Notes: generated from the sequence alone by a model not told the origin. A DNA stretch of 64,000 nt from Drosophila pseudoobscura (GCF_009870125.1 NC_046680.1:17069501-17133500), one strand, 5' to 3'. Shown: positions 36,331-48,942, counted from the first letter of the stretch. Program-made: numbers and translations.

Positions 36331-36708
36331 CAAATCTATTTTTTGAGTTGTATTCTTTTGCATTTTCGGTTTTCTGTTTTCTGTTAATGGCGCCGATTGG
36401 AAATTAGTTTGGTGCGCATATCATTAGTAAATGGAAAATTGGAGTATTCGACTTATAACGCATATAAAGAAAATACAAATCACAAACATGTAAAGCACAT
36501 AATGGGCTAAAGAAAAACAAAATAAACTGATGAAAGTCGGCAAATAAAGTAACATTTCATAGTAAACTTTTGTAGTTTTACATTCTTCAAATATTGCGGT
36601 CCTTTTGGACATGACTGATGCCATGAAACTAGGCTGGCTTGGGTGGTTGCTATGAAACTGACAAAGCTGTCTGCTATAAGGGGAACTCACGGACACCTGT
36701 GGTTGATT

Positions 36709-37176
36709 TTAACTAGGCGCAGGAGAGCCACCTGTCGATGACATCGTAGTTTGTATGTTCCGTTTAAAGGGTGAGACCTTAAACTGAAAGCAAAAAAATA
36801 CCACTGATACCAAGCTGCCCGCCAGACAGCCTAATGTTGATACGTCCACACTGCTACTACTTTCTCCAGCAACGAAAAAATGAGTCGTTATTTTGAATGG
36901 GGTATAAAAAAGGGTATGGAAAAGAGGCAAAAGCAGAAAAGGACAATTTCAATTATAATATATATATATTAAAATATACCTGAAGACAAAATCGCGTTTT
37001 CGTATATTGGGTATATTCAAGGCACATTGGGCAAATGGGGTGGATTCTACCTTGTATGCGTTTCGTTTTCTGGGCCCTGATGCCAGTTGTGCATACCTCT
37101 TTATAAGCTTCCCTCCATGGTATGTTGAGCAAATGGGGTGGATTTTACCTTGCAGGCGTTGCATTTTCTGGACCAT
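36709..37176 (-). CDS. possible 60-residue single-pass membrane protein
   Basis: Exon 1 is 37176-37149 (nine codons plus one base, starting MVQKMQRLQ, donor G|GTAAAA). Exon 2 is 36863-36709 (acceptor CTGGAG, in the matching phase). Together they make exactly 61 codons with stop. The product has a short N-terminal part, a Ser run, one hydrophobic segment of about 20 residues (STLGCLAGSLVSVVFFCFQF) and a basic then Ser/Thr-rich tail ending GGSPAPS. I do not recognise the family. The acceptor is unusual (GAG). Alternatives include a later TTTCAG acceptor in exon 2 or no coding at all. GC-rich sequence at 37210-37300 could be its promoter. Confidence 0.4.
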
Positions 37177-37215
37177 GTTGCCTGTTGTCCATACCTTTTT
37201 TTCATATAATTTTCC
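37031..37215 (-). repeat. 98-base direct tandem duplication covering the first exon of the small membrane-protein gene
   Basis: The blocks starting at 37031 and 37129 share GCAAATGGGGTGGATT, the donor-exon segment and GCATACC/CCATACC ends. On the minus strand both contain CCAGAAAA...CGC...ACAAG/GCAAG followed by GTA. Only the unit at 37129 keeps the ATG; the other has AGG at that place. Confidence 0.7.
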
Positions 37216-38635
37216 CAGCTGTTCACCGCGTCCGAACGCGCTTTCGCGAAAAAAGTTAATTCACAAACGACCACGACCGCGTCGCGCCGGAGAATAGAAT
37301 GTCCAACGATACGACGTGCTGTGTAGTTTTCTCTCCGTCGTGCTGATTGATTTCCCTGCCCTACGGTTTTCCACCACCCACAGATGCGCGCTCACACACG
37401 CCCTGCGGACGTGCTGCATACATATGTACTACAACAACAGAGCTGCAGCCCAATCGCATCGCGTCTGATTGAATCGCAGTCAAGTGTTTTGTTTTTTAGC
37501 CGTTCTACGTGGAGCGAATAGTATATTCAAATCCTAATTCCACTCGCGGAACGAAAGTGAATGTCGGCGAACACACAATAAAATTATGTAAAGACAATAG
37601 AAACAAATAGCAATTCTCTGCCTTTTTTGTGCAATGCGCTTATCAGAGTGTCTGCCCATTTAATGGAAGCTGCGCCGGCAAAATGTGCTGCCTGCCGCAA
37701 CTCGTGCTAGACCTCCTTCACTCACAGCAGCAGCAGCAAGAGAAACGCGACAGGCAACGACAGCGGCACATCAAGCCGAAACTTAAAATAGCCGGAGCCC
37801 CTTGTTGAGCGCCACTCAAATTGTAAGTTGAGCGCCAGTCAATGCCCATCATTGTCATCGCATCGCCACAATCTTCTGCTCATTGAGCCATTGCCCTCAC
37901 CTTGTGCACATTTTGCTTTGTCTTTGGCTCGGCGCCACGAAACCCCACCAGGGCGGCCGCCACGCATCATACGAATGCCATTGAGGGCGTTAACAGATGC
38001 AGTCCAATAGATCAGTGTATCAGTATATCAGTGCATCAGTGTATCAGTGTGGCGTTTTATTGTTTTCTTTTGTGACCTGACCAACATCAACAGCCGAATC
38101 GATCTACTAGGCATCTCGACTAAGAGATTGATACGTGTATATACAAATCGCAATCAAGAAAATCTTCCGCTTTCTCTCCCACGTAAATATTTTTCCCGAT
38201 ACCTAATTTCTTCATAAAAACCAATGAAATTTGTTACTTATTTATTCTTTGTACAATTTATGACCGGCTACGTGCAATCGAAAAGTCTGTTTGGAAATGG
38301 TTATAATGTCTGTTGTTTGCTTTCGTTTTTCATTAACAGGCCAGGCCCGCAAATAAACTTAAAACACTATAGGCAATATCGACTGCAATAGAATTAGGAA
38401 CTGCTAAGATTATAATGAAGAAAACCTAATAGACTAATATGTGCTGAAATAATTGGATTACTCGCCATGCAAAAGGACATCTAGAGGAGGAAATTCAACA
38501 TAACTGGCGTGACAACACTCAAATACTGGACAGGCTATAAAGAAAACCATCATACTGGAGGCCTCACTCACTTTAAAGCGCATTTTTGCTCGCAAAATTG
38601 GCTACAACACGAAATCCAAGTCAATTTTAGCGGCC
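37216..38635. other. intergenic region with the DUF1647 gene promoter
   Basis: No coding exon is supported. A run of CAGTGTATCAG-type 10-11-base units lies at 38012-38050. The leader of the DUF1647 gene should start in the last 150-300 bases. Confidence 0.45.
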
Positions 38636-41600
38636 ATGCGCACGAAACACTTGATCCTGATACTGATCGGGGTGATATTCGCAACGATAGTGTTCATCGC
38701 CGTTGGCCCAGCCGGGGAGCCGAACGATTCATTCAAGAACATCGTCGTCCAGACGCACCAACAGCTGAAAGAGTTCCAGGTGAGTCAGAGGAGCGCATCA
38801 TGGCGGCGTTGGGGCCTTTAAGTTTTGGCGAACAGATAATCGACGCAATTGAAGCACGGCACCACACTAACATCACCAGACCCACTCGCACCAATGGCCT
38901 AGATAAGGGTATTAAATAACAATTAGATACCTTTATCTGACGGCTCTGCTGTTAAAGCTGTCGCAGACAGACGGCAGGGCAAGTCGCAGCCCCGCGCGGG
39001 GCAAAACTCCCAAGATTCTTCCATAATTTGTCTTAATAAACCGGTGGCTTAGGTTTTCCCAAAAATGCACCCCAAATAAAACTCGAGCAACATGTTGTAC
39101 TCGTATATCTCTGATTTGTCACCTGAGGAATCGAATTGATTTATTGGCCCCGACCTCTTGATGATTCACACCTGCTGCTCCTATCAGATGGAACATGAAA
39201 CATTGAACTTTAAATATAATTAAAATATTTTGAAGATAATTTAATGTTGATGGAAAAGTATCGAATGACTTTCTGGTGGGAGATTGGCTGGCAATCATCG
39301 CTCTTGGCAGGGACTCGTTAGATGTTTGCCAACTTTGTTGGCAACAGACATGCCCTTGAACTGTGCTCACACATCACACATATTCCATATCCCACACAGT
39401 CTATACCAAGCTTATTTTCCGCTCAGTTTATGCTTTTAGCCAAATTGAAGCACGTCCTATTGGGTGGGCGGCACTCGCAGAGACACGCCAGGCTGCCAAG
39501 CCGCCAGGCCGCCTTGCTGCCAGGCTGTCTGCCAAGTGAGCAAACAATCCAAAAGTCATCATCGTCCCACAGAGCGGACCGTTGGTCATTGTGTGAGGTC
39601 AGCCACCGCTGGCTGTTATCTCCTGTGCGGGCTCTGCCCAGCCCTTTTCTCGCCGCCACCACCCCCACATATGGCGCCTCATTTTGAGGCACAAATTCAG
39701 GCCGAACGGGATGCCAGCTCCCTCCGGTTCGTTGTTTACCCAAGATTGTGTGTTTACATTAATTAGATTCCGGCTGCTTCCTGTTCCGGCCTCCACTGCG
39801 GTGGAGTGGCCACCAGTGGCCACGGATTCGAGGGACGACCAAGTCATCCGTGATCCGATATTGGGCAGGGCGCCACATCATTACACAACGGATTGCACGG
39901 ATTCAAAGCACATTTGGGCGGCTGTTTTTCGCTTCTTCACGGAACACGTATGCGCATATAAAACCAAATATAATTGGGTCATAAAAAAAAGAGCCTTGCC
40001 GCAAAGTTTACAACATTTTGCTGTTATCTGTGGCCGGGCCCGGAAAACGAAGAACGTTTTCTACGATTTGGGTATTCGTATCAGTGCAAACAAAGATAGC
40101 GAAAGCATAAATGGATATTCGCTCGCTCTCTCTGGGGCTGGCTACGGATACTCCTATCTATGGGGCGCGTACCCATGCCCGCGGATTCCCCACAACTGCA
40201 GTCTGACGGATGTGTATTTTGGATTGGCTGGGCGGCCGCCAAACCCGTTCTCACAGTCGCAATTAACAGAAACAATATAAGCAGCCCGTAAGCTCGGAGG
40301 CTCATTGTATTCCGCGAGTGGCAAGCCACTAAACTGCTTTGCCACAGCCACCAGACACTCAATAACGCTAGTTACAGTTATGCGTTCAATTCAAATTTCA
40401 TTATACATTTATCTATTGCACCTATAGACATGACACACATGACACACATGACGCATGACGACGGCTTCCATCAATTTCGCAAAGGCAAAAGGTGTCGGTG
40501 TCGGTGTCGGTGTCAGTGTCTCTCCCTCGACTTGAGTGCTTGCCACATCCTATCGGATATGTTCAGACTTATTGACAACACAGAACGGAGCTTGTCAGGA
40601 GAGATCCTTGAAGTGAGACTAGAAGTCGTATAGTGTATCCAAATCATCGGCTTGCCAGCGGTTAAACCTTGTTTTTATTGCTGAACGGGTAAAATTGTAC
40701 CTAAAATTCTTGATTCTATAATTTTCATATTGTTAAGTGCTCGTTGAGTGGGAATTCGTCAGCTGTTCTGACACCCATATGTACATTGCACCTAGAAGGT
40801 TTATTCAAGTTTATGACCATCGCACTGATACACTACCCTAGCAAATGGAAAAGTTTTCATTCCCTATTCGAGTGCTGGCCGATACCAATACCTGGGTATT
40901 TCGCTATCTTAAGCCTTTCGCAGTCAATGGAAAAGCTACCGAAAGACCATGGGAATGACTACAAAAGTCTCTCTAAAGTACTTTTCGGGAAGGGGACGAC
41001 ATTGTTCGAGCATGGCCCCTGTATAGAGTGAGGGAATAGCTTTTAATAATTGCAGAGCCCTACATGACGGCTTTGGGAATGTTATTTTGGGGCAGCGTGA
41101 AATATTAATATGCCCCCTCCCAGCTATGAAAGTACTTAAAAACGGAACGGAACTTAAATTAGAACCAATGGCCGGCAGTTTGGAAATCGACCTCTGGATG
41201 TCTTATCGAGAACTCTGACAGACATCATGAGATGTCAGATCAATGACAGCCATCCTCTACCCGCTGAAGCACAATTAGTCGGCTGCCTGGTGGATAATCT
41301 ATTTAAATTGCACTTGGCGAGGGCGATAGCGATAGCGAGGGCGAGGGTCGTAGGTCTCATGGCCCGACCAATGATGAAGCGCATCTGACCCCCTGACATT
41401 TGATTAGCATGAGTAAATTGCAGAGTTGTTGTTGCTGTAGCTGTTGCTGAAGCTCGACTAATTTACTTACACTTCTAGTTTTCCCAGAGAGGTAGAGAGG
41501 GAGAGATGCAGAGGCTCAACCAGTTGACAGTTGAGTCGCGAATTCGCTCGATAGTCTTGAATAATTGAATGGGAAGCAAATGAGCGACGTCCCAGGAACA

Positions 41601-44600
41601 CTTGGGCTCCCGCTAGAGCCTGAAAGTCCCATCATTCAAGGTCGCGTTCGTGGCACAAACCCACCCGTAGTTACAGACCAGTAAAAGTCGTAGATAAAGA
41701 GAGAAGGAAAATATATAATTCGATCGGGGACTAGTTTCTATATGCATAAAGAAACTCATCGAAGCTCAGCTGCCCATCGTTGTCCAAATCGACCTCACGG
41801 AACATCTCGTCGAACTCCTGGTCGTTCACCTTCTCCCCCAGACTGAGGATGACGGCCTTCATCTCCTGCGCTGATATAAACCCATCGGCGTCGCGATCGA
41901 ACACCTCGAACGCGGCCCTCACGGACTCGTCCTTGTTGAGCACCTGATAGTTCTTGGACATCATCTGGAGAAACTCGACGAACTCAATCGTGCCGTTGTT
42001 GTCCGCGTCGATCTCCTCGATCATGTCGTACAGCTCGGCCTCGGTGGGCGTCTGTCCGAGGGAGCGCATAACGACCCCCAGCTCGCGGCAGGTGATCGCG
42101 CCGGTGTTGTCTCTGTCGTAAACGGCGAAAGCCTCCCGAATCTCCTTGATTTGTTCGGGACTTAGGCTGATTTCCCCGGTATCCATGGTGTGTTGTATTT
42201 TGTTGTTGTTTAAAAAGTTGCTGGAATTTCACCAAAGAAAATTTGTTATTTCGATTGAATCGGTTTCAGCTCTCGTGTGTTACTGAACGAATGGTTTGCT
42301 ATCATCAGATCCTAGCCAGAACATCGATCCAATGCCTACTGTTTTCTTTCGGTTTGTGGGAGATCCCAAGGGGAGTGCCCGGAGTACCCGCAGATGTGGA
42401 ATGGGAACTATAGCCCTCATTAACCCTTCCCGACCGCCACTCACCTTGTGGAATGTGTAGATATATGAATATATGTCTGTACCCATGTAGATTTGTATGT
42501 GGTATGTGGCTTCCGAGTATTGAACTATACTCTTCCATTAATCCCCATAAAAGCGGCCAGACGAAGGGGTAAACAACAGTTAATGCGGTGCTTGGTCAAA
42601 TATTTAAATTGCCTCGTAATCAGAACGGGGCTCGTTCTTGGCTCTGGTTGTTGTAAAGAGGCCCAGTCGTGCAAGGCGCTCCCCCAAGGGGCCATTAGGC
42701 ACATGCAACCATTTCGGAGTCACGCGCTCCCAAGCCCCCAAAGGAAGCGGCCCTCCAGCCTTCTTCACGTGCCGCGCGTCGTGTCGCCTGGTGGCGGCTG
42801 ACCAGCAGGAATGCCATACAAATTTTAAGTGGACCCCAGAAGGGAGAAATAAAGTAAAAGAGTTCCTCGGAAGGGGGCTCTTGATGCGAGTTTATTTGTT
42901 GATTGGAATTTTGTAGAGTATTTCGGGCATTATGTGGCACCCTCCTTAGCTTAGCTCCGCATGGCACTGAGAAACTCGGCGTAGCTGATCCTGCCATCGT
43001 GATCCTGATCGATTTCGGCCATGATTTCGCGCACCTCCTCGTCCGTCACCTTCTCGCCGAGCATCATCATGGTGGTCTTCAGCTCGAGGGTGCTTATATA
43101 GCCATTGCCGTCGCGATCGAAGATCTTGAAGCCCAGCAGCAGGGACTCGTCGCTGCCGAGGTCCTCCATCCGTTGCGACATCATGTACAGGAACTCGGAG
43201 AAGTCGATCGTCCCATCCCCGTCCAGATCGATCTCGTCAATCATATCGTACAGCTCCGCCTCGGTGGGGTTCTGGCCCAGCGAACGCATCACAGTTCCCA
43301 GCTCCTTGCAGGTGATGCATCCTTTGTTCTCGCGATCGAACACCTGGAAGGCCTCGCGAATCTCTTCGATCTGATCGAATGTTAGGTTTGTGGCAGCCAT
43401 GAGGGCAGCCGGAGGGTGTGTTTGTTCTTTATGGTTTTTTTTTTTTTGTCTTTTACTATGTTTCGTGTCGTCCTGTGGATGTCGAAGTGTACATAAGTGT
43501 GAAACCTTAAACTAAACTTTTTTGACAGATATGTCAACGACAGAGCCCTCATCCTGAAAAACCATGTGTGATGTAGAGAAAGTAGAGAAAGCACACATCA
43601 ATTTGCACTTACATTAAGACGGGGCTAACGGGTCGTCATCATGTTGACGAACTCCTCAAAGTCGAGACGGCCATCCTGGTCGATGTCGTACTCCCGAATC
43701 ATCTCCTCTATCTCGTCGTCGGGCAACTTCATGCCCAGGGCCGTGAGGACCAACTTGAGCTCCGATGACGTGATGTAGCCATTGTTCTCCTTGTCGAATA
43801 TGCGGAAGGCGTCCCGCAGCTCGTCCTCATGATTGGTGTCGTGCATCTTGCGTATAATCATGCTGGCGAACTCCTCCAGCTCGATGGAGCCGTTGCCATC
43901 CGCATCCACCTCGTTGATCATCGCCTGGAGCTCGTTGTCGGTGGGAGAGCGGCCCAGGGAACGCATTAGGACGGCCAATTCCTTGGCGGTGACGGAGCCG
44001 TCCGACTCCTTGTCCATTACAGCGAATGCATCCTCAATGAACTTGTTCTCCTCATCCGTTAGATCCTCCATCCCGGCTGTAGCTGGAGCTGTAGCTGTAG
44101 CTGTTGCTGTATTTGTTGTTCAACAAACTACTCTCACGGGCGGACTAAAAATGTTCTCGATTGAGTGGGTGATTGTTTCCCCAATGCTCACTTGGTTGCC
44201 CCTCGCCTTGGAGACCCAAACAATTTCGCCATGTTATTGAAATCGATTCCCCACGACTGTCTCCATCTTGCTGCGCCCACAACAAATGGAAAACAGGGCC
44301 AAATGAAATGAAAAATCAAATGAAAGCCGCCGGGGAACATCCAAAACGCCAGGGCGTTCCAAAATCAATAAACGAGTTATGCAAAAGACGGGGACATGTG
44401 TCGAATAGCCCCAGCCAGGATAGCCGGGCTTATGATCATTTTCCATCCGGCTTTTATCCATCGTTATGGCAGGGCAGGGCCAGGCAGGGCCGGGCAGGTG
44501 CCTCCGCTCTGTTCAATAAAGGTCCTTGACACACGGGCTGCCATTGGCGACAGAGGCGACAGGGTGTCATGCGATTTGTGCTTGGCGACGACAAGCCGGC

Positions 44601-47600
44601 TGCTTTGGCTTTGGGCTCGGGCTCGTGCTCGGCGTAATTATACCCTATATGCCTCCATCGAGTAGAAAGGGTATATTACATTTAATTAGATCGATGTAAC
44701 AGTCAGATACACAAACAGATACAGACACAGAAACAGGAGAAAGCCAAATTCTTCAGAATTACACGAAAATCCAATCAGAATTACACGCAGATGAGCCGCA
44801 TATCGCATATCCTTCGCAACTATTTGCGTATCTTCTGGGTGTGGTATCTTTTGATACGACTATAGACTGGCTTTTATTGTGCCCCAAACCGAACACCTGA
44901 CTCTAGACACTTTAGGGGCATGTGGCACGCTCGCCCGTAGCCATAATAGACAGGAATTCGACATCAACACGAAATTTTTCCATTATGCGGCGCACGCGGC
45001 CAAGTTTGAGTTATTTGTTTGGGGAGTTGTGGGCTGGTCGCCGCCTCGGAGAGACCCAATAAAAAGATTTCCCGCACTAGCTTCCGGCAGCGGCAAATGT
45101 GTCCTTTAATATGGCTCCCATGACGAGGCTACTGCCACTGCCACTGCCACTTCCCCGACTGCTTCTGTTTCCGATTCTGTCCTTGATTGCACTGAACTGG
45201 GGCTTGCACCGTGGGGCAGCCTGAAAGAAGTCCTATACGAACGCAATCTGGGTCAACTCTCTGTCCTTGATTGAAACTTAATTTGCGACAATCTCATTTA
45301 CATAATCTCGTTTGCTCTTCTTGCCCCTTCCTACAGGAGAACCTACGCGTGGGCCTGGAGCGGAAGAAGCTCGAAATAGATGCCAAGTATCTGGTGCTGC
45401 TTGGATTCACCGCCTCTAAGGATGGCTCGCCACAGCAGCAGCAAAACGAGCTGCAGCAGAATCATCAACAGCTGCCGCAGACGGACCTCCCAGCTCCTGC
45501 TACCAAGGCGGAACAGGAGCTCAGCGATCTGCGTCGCCAGCATGCACAAGAAGCGGGCGCCAACGCGCAACAGACCGACGACCAAGAGAGGGAGAAGGAG
45601 ATGGGGCAGCACAGGAGGATCACAACACCATACAATGGCACCAAGAGCAACTTCACCATTGTCACGTACGTGCAGGAGGGGCAGGCGCCATCGGCCATAC
45701 TGCTGGCCCAGAACATCGCCGTCAAGCTGCCCGGCGAGCATCTGCTCATCTACGACCTGGGCGTGTCGGAGGAGCAACTGAAAGCCCTCAACGCCTACTG
45801 CAACATCAGCCGTTGCGCCGTCATCACCTACGACCTGTCCGAGTTCCCCTCGTTCGTCGCCGACCAGCGGACGCACGCCTACCGGCCCATTGTGATAAAA
45901 GACGCCCTGCTGCGGGCCCGGTCGGTGCTGTTCGTGGAGAACTACATGCGGATGCGCGGCGGCTACCACGAGCTGCAGGAGCTGCAGAGTCGCGGCATGG
46001 TGGCCGGTGTCCTTGGCTGGAACACGCCCACGGCGGTGTCCTCGCTCACCCATCCCAAGATGTTCGACTTCTTCGAGTCGGATGCCGAGGACTTCATATT
46101 CCTGCGGATGGTCGATCTCGATGTGGTCTTCTTCGTGGACAATCTGTTTGTCACCGAGAAGATCATGCTGCCGTGGCTTAAGTGCTGCCTCACCCAGGAG
46201 TGCATCGATCCAATTGGTGAGTGGAGTGGAGTAGAGACAGACAGAGGGCAGTTTGGAAGACTGTCATTAAGGACAGGACTGCTGTCGGTTTTCCCCCAAA
46301 CCGAATGGGGAAATCAATCAAAATTACCTTTCATATCATATACCATACCCCCGCTCCAGCTCCAGCTCCAGCCCCAACTACAACTACAATACCATCTACT
46401 ACCGTCCTTGCCCCTGCCCCTACCCCCTGGAGGACTAATGACCACCATTTGCACGATATTTGCTTGATGGCCCTCATATCGGGGTGAATTTGTATGATTA
46501 CTTTCACCTGATTTGGGATTTATGGCCAAATGATGACAGACATTTCATTTCTAACTAAATTCTGCTGTGTAATGCAAGCATGGTGTCTGGACATTCCTTT
46601 AACAACACGACAATGTGTAAAGACATAATGCTATACCCGAGTAAACACATCCACCCATGGTGTACAACTTGTAGATCCCACACAGTGAATGCGTTCACAC
46701 TGGATTGTTTGATTTGCAAGTGTAAATCAATCCGATCGGAAGCTGGAAGCCACACCCAATGGGTAGCTCAACCGAATCATCCTGATCACATTCGCTGGAA
46801 TGGGATAAGCATCTCCTGCTCTGCTTCGAACAGGGTCTGATAACACTGCGAGAGCATATGCCACACATCCGGAGCTCAGTAATCTTCGTACATTCGGATT
46901 CGACAATTTTCGATAGCCTTTGGCTATCCTCCGTATTGGAAATAGTTCATTGATGCCTCGCGGATGAGAATAATAATCGGAATTTTTGGAATTTGTATCG
47001 ACTTCGAATGAAGCCGAGTGGCAGTGGCATCTCGGGTCCGGTTTATCATCGTGTGTGACCCTGAAACTGCTATTTTGTAGATTATTTCTATATTATTGTT
47101 TCTGTTGGTCCAGCATTTTTGAGTCACAGGTACACGGTAGCTGTGCCATTGGGATTTCCTTGGTTTTGCGAATCTAAGACTCTCTGGATTTCCTTCTCTT
47201 TGGGGACCTGCGCTTAAACCTCTCCTTTGGCTCGCCGCAGCTCTGTGGGAATTATATTCAAATGGAAAGGACGGTGGGCCCACTCGCGAGCTTCTATGAC
47301 CCTGCTGAAACGAGCAGGTCAAAGGATTTGAAGGAAGTTCCCTTTAGATTTCTTTTCTACAAAATTTCTATACCCGCCAGGGGTTTTATACACCTTGATC
47401 AACCTTACATTATCTTGAGATATGTGCGCTTTTTTGCGGTTGAAGGAAGCGGTTCCTCCAGGAAGTTGTCTACTGATGTCTACCGGGGAAATTATGCCCA
47501 TGGTTCGAGAACAGAAGGGCTGGGCTTTATTCCAAAATTTTGAATGCCGAAACTTAATTTTAAAATAACATCGATTCCGGTGCCATGTGGTGCCTGGGTC

Positions 47601-48942
47601 CTGGTGCCAGATCAACAAACCTCAGTGGTGAAGCAGCCCTGTATCCAGCGAAAAGCCTCGACGAACTTGCTTAGGATCATCATTTTCAGCAGCCGCCAGA
47701 AGCACCTGGGGATATCGCAGTGGATGCTGCCGGCGGCATAGACATATTCCTCGGCTCCAATCTTGTAACCATGTTGTCCGCAGAGCATCAAGTGGGTGTC
47801 GTAGATCACATACCAGGCCTCGAATGTGCAGGCCATGCTGTAGACTATTTGCAAGAGCAGGTCCAGCCTATAGGCCATCAGGGAAAACATGGAAAAGACG
47901 AGGAATATTATGAGAATTCCTCGAGCCTGGGTAAATCTGTAGCGATCCTGTGCCGAGTAGAGCATCAGCGCCAGTAGCTCCGCCATTAGGATGATGGGGT
48001 AGGCATAGATCTGAAAAGATACCATTGAATCAGCGCCCTACCACTGCTATGCCACACCGATGTCCACTCACCCAATGCGACGTGGCCAAGTACATCAGAT
48101 AGAAGCTGCGGTTCAGTGAGCTGGTCGCCGTGCTGAGGAGCAGGACGAGGTAGTTGTAGGGTGCCGGTCGCCGCCAATCGCGCCACATATAAAAGCACGT
48201 GTAGAGGAAGAGGGTCATCAGATAGGAAAACGAAACAACCGCTCCGGGATAGGGCGGTGGGTAGGCCAACATCACCCTCAGGCAGGGCAGGGTGCAGGCC
48301 ACCTGAAGCTGCAATGGGAATGGGAATGGATGAATGGGATGCTGTTTTGTTGCAGATTCCGCGGAGTGTGTGGCCTACGACTAGCAATCCATAGAAGCGG
48401 CCCACTAGACGGCGTCTCAGGCGAATGTCTGCTATGTCAAATACGTAGGTCCTCTGGCGGTGTCCTTGTGGGAGCAGTAGCTCGCATTGAATGGCCGTGT
48501 CCTGGATCGATGATTTTTCCGCTACTATTGTGTCCGCCGTGTCCATTTTATCACTCGACCAAAACTAAACTGCTGATATTGGCTAATTGGCACTTTGCTA
48601 GATGATAATTTTGTAGTTGATAAGCACAGCTTTTTCCAGTTAATCGTTTATCTAATTTGTATTTTTCTGTACGCGGTATCTGTCCCAGGTGCCCAATCGA
48701 ACGGCTGCAAGTTCAACAAGAAGCCCCTGTATCGCTACTCCGGCTGCCACGGCTACGATGCATCCGCCTTCAACATTGTGCTGGGTCTGACTTGGCGCTG
48801 GGACAACTCGAAGTACTCGCTGCCCAGCGACGATGCCAAGAACATGTTCTACAAGGAGACCCTGGAGGAGGCAACACGCATTCTGGAGAGTCGACGTCGC
48901 AACAGCAGCGAGACATCCGATCATCCGTTCACGGAGGACTGA
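38636..48942 (+). CDS. DUF1647-type type II membrane protein (glycosyltransferase-like, function unknown)
   Basis: Three exons, 38636-38779, 45337-46216 and 48689-48942, give 425 residues with matching phases (0, then 1). Residues ~5-23 form one hydrophobic segment ([19 protein letters not shown]) after a short basic start, as in Golgi type II proteins. A Gln/Glu-rich stem (~60-150) follows. The luminal domain (~155-400) has [38 protein letters not shown], then [20 protein letters not shown] and [15 protein letters not shown] before a Cys-containing tail with [11 protein letters not shown]. This layout matches the uncharacterised DUF1647 family, which resembles glycosyltransferases, but no donor or acceptor can be read from sequence. 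Introns of 6.6 and 2.5 kb contain four opposite-strand genes. Confidence 0.85.
38780..41730 (+). other. intron 1 of the DUF1647 gene, part before the calmodulin-like cluster
   Basis: Nothing coding is supported. Short tandem arrays occur at 40430-40460 (CATGACACA units) and 40493-40520 (GGTGTC units), and GGCGATAGCGATAGCGA at about 41320-41345. Confidence 0.5.
41731..42186 (-). CDS. calmodulin-like protein, four EF-hands (nested gene 1)
   Basis: Single exon, 151 residues, about the length of calmodulin (149). The four loops are [36 protein letters not shown] and [12 protein letters not shown]. Loop 1 has Thr at position 5, where Asp, Asn or Ser is usual, so its calcium binding may be weak; loops 2-4 look intact. 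It keeps calmodulin-like [14 protein letters not shown] and ends FLYAYRN. The product is probably a small calcium sensor; partner and tissue are unknown. The ATG at 42186 is preceded by a leader rich in TTG and has a good context (GATACCGGGG follows). It lies inside intron 1 of the DUF1647 gene on the opposite strand, 0.77 kb from the next paralogue. Confidence 0.9.
   Translation of the reverse strand: MDTGEISLSPEQIKEIREAFAVYDRDNTGAITCRELGVVMRSLGQTPTEAELYDMIEEIDADNNGTIEFVEFLQMMSKNYQVLNKDESVRAAFEVFDRDADGFISAQEMKAVILSLGEKVNDQEFDEMFREVDLDNDGQLSFDEFLYAYRN
42951..43400 (-). CDS. calmodulin-like protein, four EF-hands (nested gene 2)
   Basis: Single exon, 149 residues. Loops: [36 protein letters not shown] and [12 protein letters not shown]. 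Loop 1 has Lys at position 5 and Cys at 7, so it probably binds calcium poorly; the others are intact. It is the closest of the three to calmodulin ([50 protein letters not shown]). The N-terminal lobe is closest to nested gene 1, sharing TCKE/TCRE and EIREAF. It is transcribed opposite to its host gene. Confidence 0.92.
   Translation of the reverse strand: MAATNLTFDQIEEIREAFQVFDRENKGCITCKELGTVMRSLGQNPTEAELYDMIDEIDLDGDGTIDFSEFLYMMSQRMEDLGSDESLLLGFKIFDRDGNGYISTLELKTTMMMLGEKVTDEEVREIMAEIDQDHDGRISYAEFLSAMRS
43625..44071 (-). CDS. calmodulin-like protein, four EF-hands (nested gene 3)
   Basis: Single exon, 148 residues. Loops: [36 protein letters not shown] and [12 protein letters not shown], all with the usual ligands at 1, 3, 5, 9 and 12. 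Start [11 protein letters not shown]; end [10 protein letters not shown], which is close to the calmodulin C-terminus. It is more diverged from calmodulin than gene 2 in the first helix and the central linker ([14 protein letters not shown]). It may correspond to one of the single-exon calmodulin-like genes of D. melanogaster 2R, but I cannot assign a name. A GTAGCT repeat lies just before the ATG (44078-44103). Confidence 0.92.
   Translation of the reverse strand: MEDLTDEENKFIEDAFAVMDKESDGSVTAKELAVLMRSLGRSPTDNELQAMINEVDADGNGSIELEEFASMIIRKMHDTNHEDELRDAFRIFDKENNGYITSSELKLVLTALGMKLPDDEIEEMIREYDIDQDGRLDFEEFVNMMTTR
44072..45336 (+). other. intron 1 of the DUF1647 gene, part after the calmodulin-like cluster
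   Basis: Contains the presumed promoter of nested gene 3 (minus strand) and a GGCAGGGCC-type short repeat at 44468-44498. No further coding exon is supported. Confidence 0.5.
46217..47611 (+). other. intron 2 of the DUF1647 gene, part before the nested lifeguard-like gene
   Basis: No coding exon with splice or domain support. A CCAGCTCCAGCTCC-type stretch lies at 46353-46372. Confidence 0.5.
47612..48546 (-). CDS. diverged lifeguard/TMBIM-family membrane protein (nested gene)
   Basis: Exons 48546-48379 (or 48382), 48308-48072 and 48010-47612 give about 267 residues; the first donor is ambiguous (GTCGTA or GTAGGC, both phase 0). The protein has six to seven hydrophobic segments in the TMBIM pattern. 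The intron after RFYGLL sits at the same place as in the lifeguard genes at 49810 and 62657 (after VYSILL), which supports common descent. [10 protein letters not shown] and [10 protein letters not shown] match YDTQQIVGG and PEEYVFAALT of those genes; both membrane aspartates typical of the family are kept. Lifeguard proteins are calcium-leak and anti-apoptotic membrane proteins of ER or Golgi. It is nested in intron 2 of the DUF1647 gene on the opposite strand. Divergence is strong, so function may have shifted. Confidence 0.8.

Noticed and set aside
38012-38050. regulatory tandem motif (CAGTGTATCAG units)
   Set aside because: Only four degenerate units; more simply a short minisatellite.
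42903-43385. 160-codon plus-strand frame over the calmodulin-like gene
   Set aside because: Exact antisense of a conserved EF-hand gene; no independent evidence.
45343-46053. 236-codon minus-strand open frame
   Set aside because: Antisense of the DUF1647 luminal-domain exon; no domain.
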